DNA from: Acanthamoeba sp. SK_2022b
Lineage: Eukaryota > Discosea > Longamoebia > Acanthamoebidae
DNA: 64,000 bases
Direction: 5' to 3'
NCBI GenBank assembly: GCA_027943245.1
Contig: JANDJZ010001751.1
Span: 219,291-283,290, forward strand
Position 1 is the first letter of the stretch. Each line of letters opens with the position of its first letter. The position numbers were made by a program, and so were the translations under genes. This document shows, in pieces, positions 9,005-18,942 of the stretch. The notes under the pieces were generated by a model. The model was not told where the DNA came from. It worked only from the letters and a program-made list of their open reading frames with translations, and made no database searches.

Positions 9005-10323
9005 GGCAGTGGGTTAACCGCCTGTCCCTGACGACGGATTTCGAAATAGAGCGACGGCGTTCCCTGGCCGCCGCTGGTGCCGACCAGAGCGATCGGCTGG
9101 CCGGCGCGCACCTGCGCCCCGACGTTGACCAACGCGCTTTGGTTGTAGCCGTACACGCTCATGTCGCCTTTACCGTGTTCGACCACCACCATCAGGCCAT
9201 AGCCTTGCAGCCAGTCGGCCAGCAGCACGCGGCCATCGGCGACGGCTTTCACTTCGCTGCCTTCGCGGGCTTCGATCACCATGCCTTTCCAGCGTAGCTC
9301 GCCCTGCTGCTGTTCGCCAAAGCCGTGCAGCGTGCGGCCGCGCACCGGCCACATCAGCTGGCCGGCCGGACGACCGAGGCCGCCGGTTCGCGCCATCAGC
9401 GAGCGATCGGCTTCGCTAGGTTTGTAGGTCGTGCCGGTTTTCTTCGCCTGCTGTTCTTTGATGCGCACCTGTTCGCGCACCTTGGCCGCTTCACGCGCTT
9501 CGCGTTCGGCGCGCGCACGGGCTTCGCGCTCCGCCCGAGCGATCTTGTCGCGCATGCGGGCTTCGTTCTGGCGCAGTTCCACCAGGCGTTGTTGGTCTTT
9601 TTCCAGCGAGGCTTCCAGCGCGGTCAGCGTTTTCTTGCGGGCGCCACGCGCCTGCTCCAGCTTCTGCTGCTGCGTCTGTTGCTCGCCCAGTAAGGATTTT
9701 TGCTGGCCCTGTTTGGCCACCAGCGTGGTTTTTTGCTTCGCCAGCTCGGCGCGGGTCTGCTTCAGCTCTTCGATGGTTTTCTGACGCGCTTCGTTCAGAT
9801 AGCCGAAATAGGCCAGAATACGTTCGCTGCGCTGGCTTTCTTCACCGCTGAGGATCAGCTGCACGGCGCTGTGCTGCCCTTGCCGGAAGGCGGCGTCGAG
9901 CTGTTTGGCGAGGAGGTTTTGTTGGGTCGATTGCTGCTTTTGCAGTTTGGCTATCGAGGCGTTCAGGCCGGAAATGTCTTTGCCCAGCTGGGTGAGCGTG
10001 CCCTGGGTGTCGCGCAACTGGCGGCTGGCCTGGGCGATGGTTTTTTCCTGCTGACGCAGCTGATCCTGCAGCGAGCTGCGCTGCTGTTGCTGCTGCTTCA
10101 CCGCTTTTTCTTTCTCGGCGATGCTCTGCTGGATGTCTTTCAGCTGGGATTTATTGTCTTCCGCCGCCTGGCCGGCGAGCGGCAACAGCAAGACGCCAGC
10201 GCAAAATACGCTGGCGCACATGGCGGTGAACGTCCTTGGCGCGGTGCGTTCAGGCAGCGGTCGGCTGCCTGCGTTTGCGCTTCGGGTTACCCTTGATAGT
10301 GCAAAAAACGCCTTCTCCCTCAT
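8989..10323 (-). CDS. envC: Murein hydrolase activator EnvC
   Basis: This 444-residue secreted protein has an N-terminal hydrophobic export segment (around 34-53), a long coiled coil rich in Gln/Lys/Arg (about 55-290) and a C-terminal LytM/M23-like domain (about 320-444). EnvC activates the amidases AmiA and AmiB at the division septum and is recruited through FtsEX; in this family the LytM zinc site is degenerate, so it is not itself a hydrolase. The gpmI-envC-yibQ order, with gaps under 10 bases or overlap, suggests one operon. The start at 10323 is 9 bases after gpmI; a later Met near residue 35 is possible. Confidence 0.92.
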   Translation of the reverse strand: MREKAFFALSRVTRSANAGSRPLPERTAPRTFTAMCASVFCAGVLLLPLAGQAAEDNKSQLKDIQQSIAEKEKAVKQQQQQRSSLQDQLRQQEKTIAQASRQLRDTQGTLTQLGKDISGLNASIAKLQKQQSTQQNLLAKQLDAAFRQGQHSAVQLILSGEESQRSERILAYFGYLNEARQKTIEELKQTRAELAKQKTTLVAKQGQQKSLLGEQQTQQQKLEQARGARKKTLTALEASLEKDQQRLVELRQNEARMRDKIARAEREARARAEREAREAAKVREQVRIKEQQAKKTGTTYKPSEADRSLMARTGGLGRPAGQLMWPVRGRTLHGFGEQQQGELRWKGMVIEAREGSEVKAVADGRVLLADWLQGYGLMVVVEHGKGDMSVYGYNQSALVNVGAQVRAGQPIALVGTSGGQGTPSLYFEIRRQGQAVNPLPWLGR

Positions 10324-10332
10324 GGAGAAGGA

Positions 10333-11877
10333 TTATTCCACGATGAACAGCGGCTTACCAGTCATCTCTTGCGGGATTTCCATTCCCATCAGCGTTAACA
10401 GGGTTGGCGCGATGTCCGAAAGCTTGCCGCCTTCGACCGCCCGCGCCGGTTTGCCGACGTAAATCAATGGCACCGGCAGGCTGGTGTGGGCGGTGTGCGC
10501 CTGGCCGGTGGCCGGATCGCGCATCTGCTCGGCGTTGCCGTGATCGGCGGTGATCAGCAGCTGGCCGTCGACGTCGCGCACTGCATCAACCACCTGGGCG
10601 ATGCAGGCGTCCAGCGTCTCCACCGCTTTGACCGCCGCTTCATACACGCCGGTATGCCCTACCATGTCGCCGTTCGGGTAGTTGCAGATAATGGCATCGT
10701 ATTTGCCGCTGCGGATGGCGCTCAGCAGCTTGTCGGTCAGCTCGGCGGCGCTCATCTCCGGCTGCAGATCGTAGGTGGCGACCTTCGGCGAGTTGACCAG
10801 CACGCGGTCTTCGCCCTTGAACGGCGCTTCTACGCCGCCGTTATAGAAGAAGGTGACGTGGGCGTATTTTTCGGTTTCCGAGATGCGCAGCTGGGTTTTG
10901 TCGTGCTTCATCAGCCATTCGCCGAAGGTGTTGGCCAGCGACGCCGGCGGATAGGCGCAGGCGGTCGCGATGTCGGCGGCGTATTCGGTCAGCATCACGA
11001 AATCGCCGAACTGTACCTGCTTGGCGCGTGGGAAACCGTCGAAATCCGCGTTCACGAAGGCGCGGGTGATCTGGCGCGCGCGGTCGGCGCGGAAGTTCAT
11101 GAAGATCAACGCGTCGCCGTCCTGCATTGCGGCATCGGCCTCACCGGCGGCGCGGATCACGGTCGGTCTGACGAACTCGTCGTTTTCACCGCGCTGATAA
11201 GCGGCCTGCAGGCCGGCGATCGCATCCTCGGCCACGGCGTCGCCTTTGGCCGCGGTCAGCAGGTCATAGGCCAGCTGCACGCGATCCCAGCGGTTGTCGC
11301 GGTCCATCGCGTAGTAGCGGCCGATCAGCGAGGCGATGCGCCCGACGCCCAACGCGGCGAAGGCGTCACGGCAGCGTTGCAGCGGGGCTTCGGCGCTGCG
11401 CGGCGGCGTGTCGCGCCCGTCGAGGAAGGCATGCAGATAAACGGCTTTGGCGCCGCGTTGGGCGGCTAGCTTGATCATGGCCAGGATGTGCTCGTCGTGG
11501 CTGTGCACGCCGCCCGGCGACAGCAGGCCCATGATATGCACCGCCTTGTCGGCCGCTACGGCCTTATCGACGGCGGCGGTCAGCACCGGGTTGGCGAAGA
11601 AGTCGCCGTCGGCGATCGCTTTGTCCAGCCGGGTCAGATCCTGGTACACGATGCGCCCGGCACCCAGATTGACGTGGCCGACTTCGGAGTTGCCCATTTG
11701 GCCGTCGGGCAGGCCGACATCCAGCCCGGAAGCGGCGATCAGCGTATGCGGCTGCTCCCGCCACAGGCGATCCATCACCGGGGTGCCGGCGTTCAGGATC
11801 GCGTTGTCCTGCCGCTCTTCACGATGGCCGTAACCGTCCAGGATCACCAGTACCATCGGTTTTTTGTTGCTCGACAT
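10333..11877 (-). CDS. gpmI: 2,3-bisphosphoglycerate-independent phosphoglycerate mutase
   Basis: This 514-residue alkaline-phosphatase-superfamily enzyme interconverts 3- and 2-phosphoglycerate using two Mn ions. The phosphoserine nucleophile is S64 in [15 protein letters not shown], and metal ligands appear in VILDGYGH near the N-terminus and in [10 protein letters not shown] near residue 445. An AGAGG precedes the ATG. It heads the gpmI-envC-yibQ run, a conserved but functionally mixed operon. Confidence 0.97.
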   Translation of the reverse strand: MSSNKKPMVLVILDGYGHREERQDNAILNAGTPVMDRLWREQPHTLIAASGLDVGLPDGQMGNSEVGHVNLGAGRIVYQDLTRLDKAIADGDFFANPVLTAAVDKAVAADKAVHIMGLLSPGGVHSHDEHILAMIKLAAQRGAKAVYLHAFLDGRDTPPRSAEAPLQRCRDAFAALGVGRIASLIGRYYAMDRDNRWDRVQLAYDLLTAAKGDAVAEDAIAGLQAAYQRGENDEFVRPTVIRAAGEADAAMQDGDALIFMNFRADRARQITRAFVNADFDGFPRAKQVQFGDFVMLTEYAADIATACAYPPASLANTFGEWLMKHDKTQLRISETEKYAHVTFFYNGGVEAPFKGEDRVLVNSPKVATYDLQPEMSAAELTDKLLSAIRSGKYDAIICNYPNGDMVGHTGVYEAAVKAVETLDACIAQVVDAVRDVDGQLLITADHGNAEQMRDPATGQAHTAHTSLPVPLIYVGKPARAVEGGKLSDIAPTLLTLMGMEIPQEMTGKPLFIVE

Positions 11878-12174
11878 TGCATTGACCTCTTATGAACTTT
11901 TTAAGCTGCGAATAGCCATGCGCCCGCCGCAGGCATGGCTATTCACCCTCGAAAAACCGGCTGATTTTACACCGCCGGCGGCGATAAATAGCCCAAAGAG
12001 ATCAAGGTTGCGGCGAATCGCGCGGGCTTTTATGCTCTGACGTCGGGAATTTCTCAGCGCAGCCCGCAGTTTCTACAATCGCGCTTGCTTATTGGCTGTA
12101 TTTGCCGCACTCGGCAGGTATACTCTGGAACCTTGACTTATTTATCCCTTAACTGACGGGAGTTGTTACACCCC

Positions 12175-12609
12175 ATGCTGCAAGAAATTATGCCATTCGT
12201 AAGCAGACACCCTATTCTGAGCCTGGCTTGGATCGCTCTGCTGGTCGCCGTGATCGTCATGACCTTCAAAAGCCGTTTCTCCAAGGTTAAAGAGATCGCC
12301 CGCGGTGAAGCTATTCGCCTGATCAACAAAGAAGAAGCCGTGGTGGTCGACACCCGCAGCCGCGACGATTTCCGCCGTGGTCACCTGGCCAACGCCATCA
12401 ACCTAACCGCCAGCGAAATCAAAAACGGCAGCCTGGGCGAGCTGGAAAAACACAAAGCGCAGCCGATCATCGTCGTGTGCGCCAACGGCACCGCCTCCCG
12501 CGAGCCGGCGGAGAACCTGAGCAAGGCCGGTTTTGAAAAGGTAACTATGCTGAAAGACGGCATTTCCGGCTGGAGCGGAGAAAACCTGCCGCTGGTGCGC
12601 GGTAAGTAA
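12175..12609 (+). CDS. yibN: Membrane-anchored rhodanese-like protein YibN
   Basis: This 144-residue protein has one N-terminal membrane segment (about 12-30) followed by a cytoplasmic rhodanese domain. The loop [13 protein letters not shown] places a cysteine at residue 102 in the position of the rhodanese nucleophile. YibN has been linked to Sec/YidC membrane protein insertion in E. coli; a sulfurtransferase role is only a domain-based guess. I chose the ATG at 12175 over the TTG at 12163 because it gives the family N-terminus MLQEIM. It heads the yibN-grxC-secB-gpsA-cysE run. Confidence 0.92.
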   Translation: MLQEIMPFVSRHPILSLAWIALLVAVIVMTFKSRFSKVKEIARGEAIRLINKEEAVVVDTRSRDDFRRGHLANAINLTASEIKNGSLGELEKHKAQPIIVVCANGTASREPAENLSKAGFEKVTMLKDGISGWSGENLPLVRGK

Positions 12610-12637
12610 CCGTTTAACCTATTTGAGGTGGCAATCC

Positions 12638-12886
12638 ATGGCTAACATTGATATCTACACCAAAGCGACCTGTCCGTTCTGCCATCGCGCCAAGGCGCTG
12701 TTGAACAGCAAGGGCGCGGCGTTTAACGAGATCGCCATCGACGGCGATAACGCCAAGCGCGAAGTGATGATCGAGCGCAGCGGGCGCACCACGGTGCCGC
12801 AGATTTTCATCGACGGCCGGCATATCGGCGGCTGCGATGATTTATATGAACTCGATGCTCGCGGCGGCCTGGATCCGCTGCTTTAA
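12638..12886 (+). CDS. grxC: Glutaredoxin 3
   Basis: This 82-residue dithiol glutaredoxin reduces disulfides and glutathione mixed disulfides in the cytoplasm. The active site is C12-P-F-C15 and the cis-proline loop TVPQIF and GG-C-D-D glutathione contacts follow. The ATG at 12638 has GAGGTGG upstream and was preferred to the longer frame from 12623. It sits between yibN and secB as in other Enterobacterales. Confidence 0.96.
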   Translation: MANIDIYTKATCPFCHRAKALLNSKGAAFNEIAIDGDNAKREVMIERSGRTTVPQIFIDGRHIGGCDDLYELDARGGLDPLL

Positions 12887-12943
12887 GCAGCTTGCCGGTT
12901 CACCGAGTGTCAATAAGGACGTTTAACCAAGGGTATTACTCAC

Positions 12944-13414
12944 ATGTCAGAACAAAACAGCACCGAAATGGCTTTCCAGATCCAACGTATTTATACCAAG
13001 GACATCTCCTTCGAAGCGCCGAACGCGCCGCAGGTTTTCCAGCAGGAATGGCAGCCGGAAGTTAAACTTGATCTGGATACCGCGTCCAGCCAGCTGGCTG
13101 ACGAAGTGTATGAAGTGGTACTGCGCGTAACCGTGACGGCGAGCCTGGGCGAAGAAACTGCGTTCCTGTGCGAAGTGCAACAGGCGGGCATCTTCTCGGT
13201 AGCAGGCATCGAAGGCACGCAGCTGGCGCATTGCCTGGGTGCATACTGCCCGAACATCCTGTTCCCGTATGCGCGCGAGTGCATCACCAGCCTGGTTTCC
13301 CGCGGCACATTCCCGCAGCTGAACCTGGCACCGGTCAACTTTGACGCGCTGTTCATGAACTATCTGCAGCAGCAGGCGGAAGGCGAAGGTGCCGCACCAC
13401 ATCAGGATGCCTGA
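12944..13414 (+). CDS. secB: Protein-export chaperone SecB
   Basis: This 156-residue tetrameric chaperone keeps preproteins unfolded and passes them to SecA. The conserved core [17 protein letters not shown] (residues 12-28) and the [27 protein letters not shown] helix and loop are present. The acidic Gln-rich C-tail ends with HQDA. Its TGA overlaps the gpsA start (TGATG), so the two are translationally coupled. Confidence 0.97.
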   Translation: MSEQNSTEMAFQIQRIYTKDISFEAPNAPQVFQQEWQPEVKLDLDTASSQLADEVYEVVLRVTVTASLGEETAFLCEVQQAGIFSVAGIEGTQLAHCLGAYCPNILFPYARECITSLVSRGTFPQLNLAPVNFDALFMNYLQQQAEGEGAAPHQDA

Positions 13415-14433
13415 TGAACACCGTCAATGCTTCAATGACTGTCATCGGTGCCGGCTCGTACGGCACCGCATTGGCCATTACGCTGGCGCGTAACGGCCAC
13501 TCCGTGGTGCTGTGGGGGCACAACCCCGCGCAAATTCAAACGTTGCAGCAAGATCGCTGCAATCAGGCGTTTCTGCCCGACGTTCCCTTCCCCGATACCC
13601 TGCTGCTTGAAGCCGATTTGGCGCGTGCGCTGGTGGCCAGCCGCGACGTACTGGTGGTGGTGCCGAGCCACGTGTTCGGCGACGTGCTGCGCCAGCTGAA
13701 GCCGCATCTGCGCCCGGACGCCCGTATCGTGTGGGCCACCAAGGGGCTGGAAGCGGAAACCGGTCGGTTGCTGCAGGACGTGGCGCGTGAGGCGTTGGGC
13801 GAGACGATCCCGCTGGCGGTGCTCTCCGGGCCGACGTTCGCCAAAGAGCTGGCCGCCGGCCTGCCGACGGCGATCGCGCTGGCGGCGACCGATGCGCAGT
13901 TCGCCGACGATCTGCAACAGCTGCTGCACTGCGGCAAGAGCTTCCGTGTCTATAGCAATCCCGACTTCATCGGCGTGCAGCTTGGCGGCGCGGTGAAGAA
14001 CGTGATCGCCATCGGCGCCGGCATGTCCGACGGCATCGGTTTCGGCGCCAACGCCCGCACCGCGTTGATTACACGCGGGCTGGCGGAAATGAGCCGTCTG
14101 GGTTCTGCGCTCGGCGCCGATCCTTCGACGTTCATGGGCATGGCGGGGCTGGGGGATCTGGTGCTAACCTGCACGGACAACCAATCGCGCAACCGCCGCT
14201 TCGGCATTATGCTGGGGCAGGGCAAAGGCGTGCAGGAAGCGCAGGACAGCATCGGCCAGGTGGTCGAGGGCTATCGCAATACCAAAGAGGTGTTGGCGCT
14301 GGCGCAGCGGCACGGCGTGGAAATGCCGATCACCGAACAGATTTATCAGGTGCTTTACTGCCATAAAGACGCCCGCGAAGCGGCGCTGAGCCTGCTGGGG
14401 CGAGCACGAAAGGACGAAAAACCCAGCGCGTGA
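13414..14433 (+). CDS. gpsA: Glycerol-3-phosphate dehydrogenase [NAD(P)+]
   Basis: This 339-residue enzyme reduces dihydroxyacetone phosphate to sn-glycerol 3-phosphate for phospholipid synthesis. The Rossmann motif GAGSYG is at residues 12-17, and the conserved [13 protein letters not shown] stretch near residues 190-202 carries the catalytic lysine. The coupling to secB by a TGATG overlap is conserved in Enterobacterales. The gap to cysE is about 100 bases. Confidence 0.97.
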   Translation: MNTVNASMTVIGAGSYGTALAITLARNGHSVVLWGHNPAQIQTLQQDRCNQAFLPDVPFPDTLLLEADLARALVASRDVLVVVPSHVFGDVLRQLKPHLRPDARIVWATKGLEAETGRLLQDVAREALGETIPLAVLSGPTFAKELAAGLPTAIALAATDAQFADDLQQLLHCGKSFRVYSNPDFIGVQLGGAVKNVIAIGAGMSDGIGFGANARTALITRGLAEMSRLGSALGADPSTFMGMAGLGDLVLTCTDNQSRNRRFGIMLGQGKGVQEAQDSIGQVVEGYRNTKEVLALAQRHGVEMPITEQIYQVLYCHKDAREAALSLLGRARKDEKPSA

Positions 14434-14536
14434 CATAAAACGATATGCCGGGGCAGCGTGCTGACCCCGCAAATGACCTGGGCCGCTTCGCGCTACCGTG
14501 TGAAGCGGCCCGTTTGGCAAGGCAGAGGGGAATGTG

Positions 14537-15358
14537 ATGTCGTCAGAAGAGTTGGAGCAGGTCTGGAACAGCATTAAATCAGAAGCGCGAGCACTGGCTG
14601 ATTGTGAACCGATGCTGGCCAGCTTTTTCCATGCGACGTTGCTCAAGCATGAGAACCTGGGCAGCGCGCTCAGCTATATGCTGGCCAACAAGCTGGCGAC
14701 GCCGATCATGCCCGCCATCGCGGTGCGCGAGGTGGTGGAAGAGGCCTACAAGTCCGACAACCAGATGATCGTTTCGGCGGCGCGCGATATCCTTGCGGTG
14801 CGGCTGCGCGACCCGGCGGTCGATAAATATTCCACGCCGCTGCTTTACCTGAAAGGGTTCCATGCGCTGCAGGCTTACCGTATCGGTCACTGGCTGTGGC
14901 AGCAAGGGCGGCAAGCGCTGGCTATCTACCTGCAAAATCAAATTTCCGTCGCCTTCGGCGTGGACATCCACCCGGCGGCGACCATCGGCTGCGGCATCAT
15001 GCTCGACCACGCCACCGGCATCGTGATCGGTGAAACGGCGGTGGTGGAGAACAACGTCTCTATCCTGCAGTCGGTCACCCTGGGCGGTACCGGTAAAACC
15101 AGCGGCGACCGTCACCCGAAAATTCGCGAAGGGGTGATGATTGGCGCCGGCGCCAAAATTCTCGGCAATATCGAGGTGGGCAAGGGCGCGAAGATCGGCG
15201 CGGGATCGGTGGTCTTGCAGGCGATACCGCCGCATACCACCGCCGCCGGCGTGCCGGCGCGCATCGTCGGGCGGCCGGAGAGCGATACGCCGTCGATGGA
15301 TATGGACCAATACTTCAACGGCACCAATCACGGCTTTGAGTACGGCGACGGCATTTGA
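14537..15358 (+). CDS. cysE: Serine acetyltransferase
   Basis: This 273-residue enzyme makes O-acetylserine from serine and acetyl-CoA, committing serine to cysteine synthesis. It has the all-helical N-terminal domain and a left-handed parallel beta helix built of hexapeptide repeats (about 140-240) with the catalytic DHATGIVIGETA stretch and the C-terminal tail ending in GDGI that binds CysK and carries feedback control. I used the ATG at 14537 (second codon of the track frame) because it gives the standard length. It is followed by a strong terminator. Confidence 0.97.
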   Translation: MSSEELEQVWNSIKSEARALADCEPMLASFFHATLLKHENLGSALSYMLANKLATPIMPAIAVREVVEEAYKSDNQMIVSAARDILAVRLRDPAVDKYSTPLLYLKGFHALQAYRIGHWLWQQGRQALAIYLQNQISVAFGVDIHPAATIGCGIMLDHATGIVIGETAVVENNVSILQSVTLGGTGKTSGDRHPKIREGVMIGAGAKILGNIEVGKGAKIGAGSVVLQAIPPHTTAAGVPARIVGRPESDTPSMDMDQYFNGTNHGFEYGDGI

Positions 15359-15378
15359 GTGCCGTCTGCGCAGCCATT

Positions 15379-15409
15379 CAGGGGGAGCTTCGGCTCCCCC
15401 TGTGTTTTT
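15379..15409 (+). terminator. Intrinsic terminator after cysE
   Basis: An AGGGGGAGC / GCTCCCCCT stem around a TTCG tetraloop (15380-15401) is followed by a T-rich run to 15409. It ends the yibN-to-cysE run just before the converging lipoprotein gene. Confidence 0.85.
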
Positions 15410-15419
15410 CAGGCGGCGG

Positions 15420-16091
15420 TCAGCCCTGTTTCGGGAAGTTGGTGATATCGGTAACGATGTCGTCGATCGCCGCCTTGACGTCATCCGCCGTGACCGGCGT
15501 GCTGTCGTTGTTGACGGTTTTGCCGTAAGCCTTGCGTACCACTTCCATCACCGTTTTACCGGTATCCTGGTCGATCAGCTCGCCTTCGATATACAGCGCG
15601 GTATTTTGCGTCCGGTGCCCGGTCGCCGCCATGGTGCTGGCAACGACCGCCGCGACCGGTACCACCTCATAGAACTTCATGTCTTCGTTTTCGGCGGAAA
15701 CGGCGGTGATGGCGAGTTTGGCTACTAATACACGTGAGCCTGCCGGGCTGGGCAGAATGGTGAAGCGGTTCTGTAGCGCGGCTTTAATCCGCTGGGTCGC
15801 ATACGCCTTGATTTTGTTCAGCGTGTCCTGGCTGACGCGCGTGGTCGGTTTTTCCGCCGGGAAATAGACCACCGGTTGGAAATAGAGGCCGCGGTAGTTG
15901 GATTCCTTGTAGTTTGGATCTATCCAGCGCAGCGTTTTATGGCCGCTTGGCGAGGTGGTTTCCTGCAGTTTGCTGTAATCGGACAAGAAGCCCGAATATT
16001 GAGACGTTTGGGTGACTTTGGACGAACAGCCCGCCAGCAACAAGCCCGCTGCCAGAACCGCCATGGCAACGCTCAAGCGTTGTTTCTTCAT
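15420..16091 (-). CDS. DUF3313 family lipoprotein
   Basis: This 223-residue protein has a lipoprotein signal peptide with lipobox LLLAGC (Cys22) followed by SSK, predicting an outer-membrane destination under the +2 rule. The mature part, with YSGFLSDYSKLQ and WIDPNYKESNYRGLYFQPVVYFP, matches DUF3313, whose function is unknown. It is a single gene on the minus strand between cysE and the CHAD gene, with its own spacer of about 100 bases. No partner gene is apparent. Confidence 0.85.
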   Translation of the reverse strand: MKKQRLSVAMAVLAAGLLLAGCSSKVTQTSQYSGFLSDYSKLQETTSPSGHKTLRWIDPNYKESNYRGLYFQPVVYFPAEKPTTRVSQDTLNKIKAYATQRIKAALQNRFTILPSPAGSRVLVAKLAITAVSAENEDMKFYEVVPVAAVVASTMAATGHRTQNTALYIEGELIDQDTGKTVMEVVRKAYGKTVNNDSTPVTADDVKAAIDDIVTDITNFPKQG

Positions 16092-16195
16092 ATGGTTTCC
16101 TATGATGAGTGGTGATTACCCTTACAAAACATAGCGCATTATCTGTGCCTCATCGGGCATTTTCGGGGCCGGGTGTGCCCTGCCGCGGCCTTTTT

Positions 16196-16969
16196 TCAGG
16201 AGCGTGATGCGCCGCTGGTTTTCGCCGCCAGCGCCGGTGATAAGGCGGCGAGTAGGATATCCGCTCTGGCCAGCGCCTGGTGTTGCTCAACTTGCCATAG
16301 GGGCAACAACGGCCAGAGATCCGCCTGATGCTCGGCCTGCAGGCACCAGACCTCCCGATCGTGCCAGTCGCCGAGGGCGTTTTGCGCCGCTTTGAGGCCC
16401 GCCGTCGCTTCGGCAGAGAGGGGAAGGCGTTGCGGATAGGCTTCGGCGGCGTAACGCAGGCGTTTTATCAGCAGCCGCAGACGGTGGCGATCGTAGCCGG
16501 TATCGGCCAATGCCCGGCGCAGTTGCCGCTGTTGGCGCTGCAGGCGCCGGTTCAGGCGGTATTTGGCGGTGCGTCGCGCGGTGCGGCGGAAGCTGCGCGG
16601 CCAGGCGTGCAACAGCGAGGGAAAGTCGATGAGCTGCGGATGGGCGAGCAGTTGACGGCAGCGAGCCTGAAGATCGCTCCGGCGCACGTTGGCCTGCCAA
16701 TCGAGGCGATGGCGTGCCAGTTCGGCGATCAGCACCTCGAGATCGCGCAGCGGCGTCGTGAGCCGCCCTAACTCGGCGGCGGCCCGATCGAGCCGCGTTG
16801 CGCCGGGGCAGCCGCGCAACGGGCGCAGCAGGCTGCGAATGCGGCGCAGACAGACGCGCAGGTCGTGCAGCGCTTCGCTGTCTTGCGCCTGCTGCAGCCG
16901 CAGCAGCGCCTCATTCAGTGCCGTCTCGAGGCGGCGAAGCTGGGTGACAATATCCTCGATGAAAGCCAT
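16196..16969 (-). CDS. CHAD domain protein
   Basis: This 257-residue all-helical protein is rich in Arg and His. It carries the CHAD signature ALHDLRVCLRRIRSLLR (residues 33-49) and a second half-repeat near DRHRLRLLIKRLRYAAEAYP (about 158-177). CHAD domains bind polyphosphate through rows of conserved His/Arg/Lys; they often accompany CYTH triphosphatase domains, but none is present in this gene or beside it. It is monocistronic by spacing. A role in polyphosphate binding is inferred from the domain only. Confidence 0.8.
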   Translation of the reverse strand: MAFIEDIVTQLRRLETALNEALLRLQQAQDSEALHDLRVCLRRIRSLLRPLRGCPGATRLDRAAAELGRLTTPLRDLEVLIAELARHRLDWQANVRRSDLQARCRQLLAHPQLIDFPSLLHAWPRSFRRTARRTAKYRLNRRLQRQQRQLRRALADTGYDRHRLRLLIKRLRYAAEAYPQRLPLSAEATAGLKAAQNALGDWHDREVWCLQAEHQADLWPLLPLWQVEQHQALARADILLAALSPALAAKTSGASRS

Positions 16970-17030
16970 GTGCCGTTCCTGGAAAGAACATCGCAGCGAT
17001 GATGCTTCCAGTATGGCGCGTCGTCGCGGA

Positions 17031-17504
17031 TTATGCCTTGATCAGCGCGCCGGCATAGTCCAGCTGTCGCCAGGCCTCATACACCACCACCGATACGGCA
17101 TTCGACAGGTTCATGCTGCGGCTTTGCGCCTGCATCGGGATGCGGATTTTTTGCTGCGCAGGCAGCGCATCGAGGATGTCGGCGGGCAACCCGCGCGTTT
17201 CCGGACCGAACAGCAGATAGTCGCCGGCCTGATAGCTGACGGCGCTATGCGCCGGCATGCCTTTGGTGGTCAGGGCAAACAGCCGCTGTGGGTTTTCGGC
17301 GGCGAGAAAGGCGGCGTAATCGGCATGGCGGCTGACGCGGGTGAACTCATGATAGTCCAACCCGGCGCGGCGCAGGCGCTTGTCGTCCCACGGGAATCCC
17401 AACGGTTCGATCAGGTGCAGGTTAAAGCCGGTATTGGCACACAGGCGGATGATATTGCCGGTGTTGGGTGGAATTTCGGGTTCAAATAAAACGATGTTCA
17501 GCAT
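17031..17504 (-). CDS. trmL: tRNA (cytidine/uridine-2'-O-)-methyltransferase TrmL
   Basis: This 157-residue SPOUT methyltransferase modifies the wobble ribose of tRNA-Leu isoacceptors using SAM. The knot motifs are GPETRGLP (about 100-107) and [22 protein letters not shown] near the C-terminus. The frame opens further upstream to 17618, but the ATG at 17504 gives the family start [17 protein letters not shown] and E. coli length. Its ribosome site GAGGGG lies inside a hairpin (17512-17531). Here it sits 43 bases downstream of cpxA on the same strand, unlike the cysE-adjacent position in E. coli. Confidence 0.95.
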   Translation of the reverse strand: MLNIVLFEPEIPPNTGNIIRLCANTGFNLHLIEPLGFPWDDKRLRRAGLDYHEFTRVSRHADYAAFLAAENPQRLFALTTKGMPAHSAVSYQAGDYLLFGPETRGLPADILDALPAQQKIRIPMQAQSRSMNLSNAVSVVVYEAWRQLDYAGALIKA

Positions 17505-17511
17505 GTTGCAG

Positions 17512-17531
17512 GCCCCTCGTGAACGAGGGGC
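17512..17531 (-). promoter_or_regulatory. Hairpin covering the trmL ribosome-binding site
   Basis: GCCCCTCG / CGAGGGGC arms (8 bp) close a four-base loop between the cpxA stop and the trmL start. On the transcript the right-hand arm supplies the GAGGGG Shine-Dalgarno, so folding would hide it. No T run follows, so it is not an efficient intrinsic terminator. Confidence 0.5.
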
Positions 17532-17547
17532 GCAGGATAGCAAACTC

Positions 17548-18942
17548 TTACTGTTCTGTCTTAGTCGATAGACGTTGATGATGCAGCGGCAGCCACAGCA
17601 CCAGCCGCAGGCCGCCAAGCGGGCTGTCTTCGGCCTTCACCCAGCCGCGATGCTGGTTGACCGCCGCTTCGACGATCGCCAGGCCGAGGCCGGTGCCGCC
17701 GGATTCGCGGTCGCGCGCTTCATCAGTGCGGTAGAACGGACGGAAGATCTGCTCGCGATCTTCGGCGCTGACGCCGGGGCCGTCGTCGTCAACCTCGATG
17801 GTCACGCCCTGATTGTCGGCGCTGAACGCCACGGCAATGCGGGTGTGCGAATAACGCAGGGCATTGCGCACGATGTTTTCCAACGCGCTGTCCAGCGCAC
17901 TCGCGTTGCCGAACAGCGTCCAAGGGCCGGGCGGCGCGGTGATCTCCAACTGCTTGCCCATCTGTTCCGCTTCGAAACGGGCGTTGTCCAGCACGTCGGC
18001 CCACAGGTCGTTGGCCTTCAGCTGCTCGCGCGCCAGCTCGCCTTTTTGCTGCCCGCGCGACAGCGCCAGCAAATCGTTGATCATCGAATCCAGCCGCTGC
18101 GCTTCGGTTTCGATGCGCGCCAGCTCGTGGCCTTCACCATGGCGGCGGCGCATCAGCGCGGTGGCCAGCTGCAGGCGCGTCAGCGGCGTGCGCAGCTCGT
18201 GCGAGATGTCCGAGATCAGCCGTTGCTGCGCGTTCATCATGCGCTCCAGCGCGCTGACCATCTGGTTGAAGCTGGCGCCGGTGGCCAGAAACTCCTGCGG
18301 GCCGGCCTCCAGTTCCGGATGCTGCTTCAGGTTGCCACGCGCCACGTCATCGGCGGCGTTCTTCAGCTTGCGTGCCGGTTTCGCCAGGCTCCAGGCCAGC
18401 CACAGCAGCAGCGGGGCGCTGATCAGCATGGTGACGATCAGCAGCAGCAGCGGCCGGTCGAACATCAGGTTGATGAAATCCGATTGCGGGCTGTTGGCGG
18501 GGCGGATCAGGTACAGCTGGTAGTTGTCTTCGCCGTCGCGCACCGCGAACGGCCCGACCAGCTCGACGCGACCGTACTTTTTCTTCTTCGGATGATCTGA
18601 ATTATCGGATTGGCCGATGAAGTTGCGGACGATCTGCATTTCATTGCGCTGCGCGCCGATCACCCGGCCTTCGCTGGTGACCAGCAGCAGGCGTTGGCCC
18701 GGCGGCGCCCATTTGTCGATGGCGCGGAACAGGCGGCGCCACCACATCAGATCGTTGGCCGGATCGTTTTGCAACTCGGCCTCGACGTGCTGTTCCAGCA
18801 TCAACCCCTGCCGCTGCTCGCTGTCGAGCAGCGAGGTCATTTGGCGAGAGTCGAGCTTGGGCACCATCAGCACCAGCATTAGCACCAGGGCTAACGTGAA
18901 CCAGAAAATGGCGAAGATGCGTGCCGTCAAACTGTTGATCAT
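17548..18942 (-). CDS. cpxA: Sensor histidine kinase CpxA
   Basis: This 464-residue inner-membrane kinase senses envelope stress. It has two transmembrane segments (about 8-28 and 163-184) around a periplasmic sensor domain, then HAMP, a HisKA domain with phospho-acceptor H248 in [11 protein letters not shown], and a HATPase domain with N, DDDGPGV and [10 protein letters not shown] boxes. The ATG at 18942 overlaps the cpxR stop as ATGA and gives the standard [10 protein letters not shown] start; a longer frame to 18990 was discarded. CpxP inhibits it from the periplasm. Confidence 0.97.
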   Translation of the reverse strand: MINSLTARIFAIFWFTLALVLMLVLMVPKLDSRQMTSLLDSEQRQGLMLEQHVEAELQNDPANDLMWWRRLFRAIDKWAPPGQRLLLVTSEGRVIGAQRNEMQIVRNFIGQSDNSDHPKKKKYGRVELVGPFAVRDGEDNYQLYLIRPANSPQSDFINLMFDRPLLLLIVTMLISAPLLLWLAWSLAKPARKLKNAADDVARGNLKQHPELEAGPQEFLATGASFNQMVSALERMMNAQQRLISDISHELRTPLTRLQLATALMRRRHGEGHELARIETEAQRLDSMINDLLALSRGQQKGELAREQLKANDLWADVLDNARFEAEQMGKQLEITAPPGPWTLFGNASALDSALENIVRNALRYSHTRIAVAFSADNQGVTIEVDDDGPGVSAEDREQIFRPFYRTDEARDRESGGTGLGLAIVEAAVNQHRGWVKAEDSPLGGLRLVLWLPLHHQRLSTKTEQ

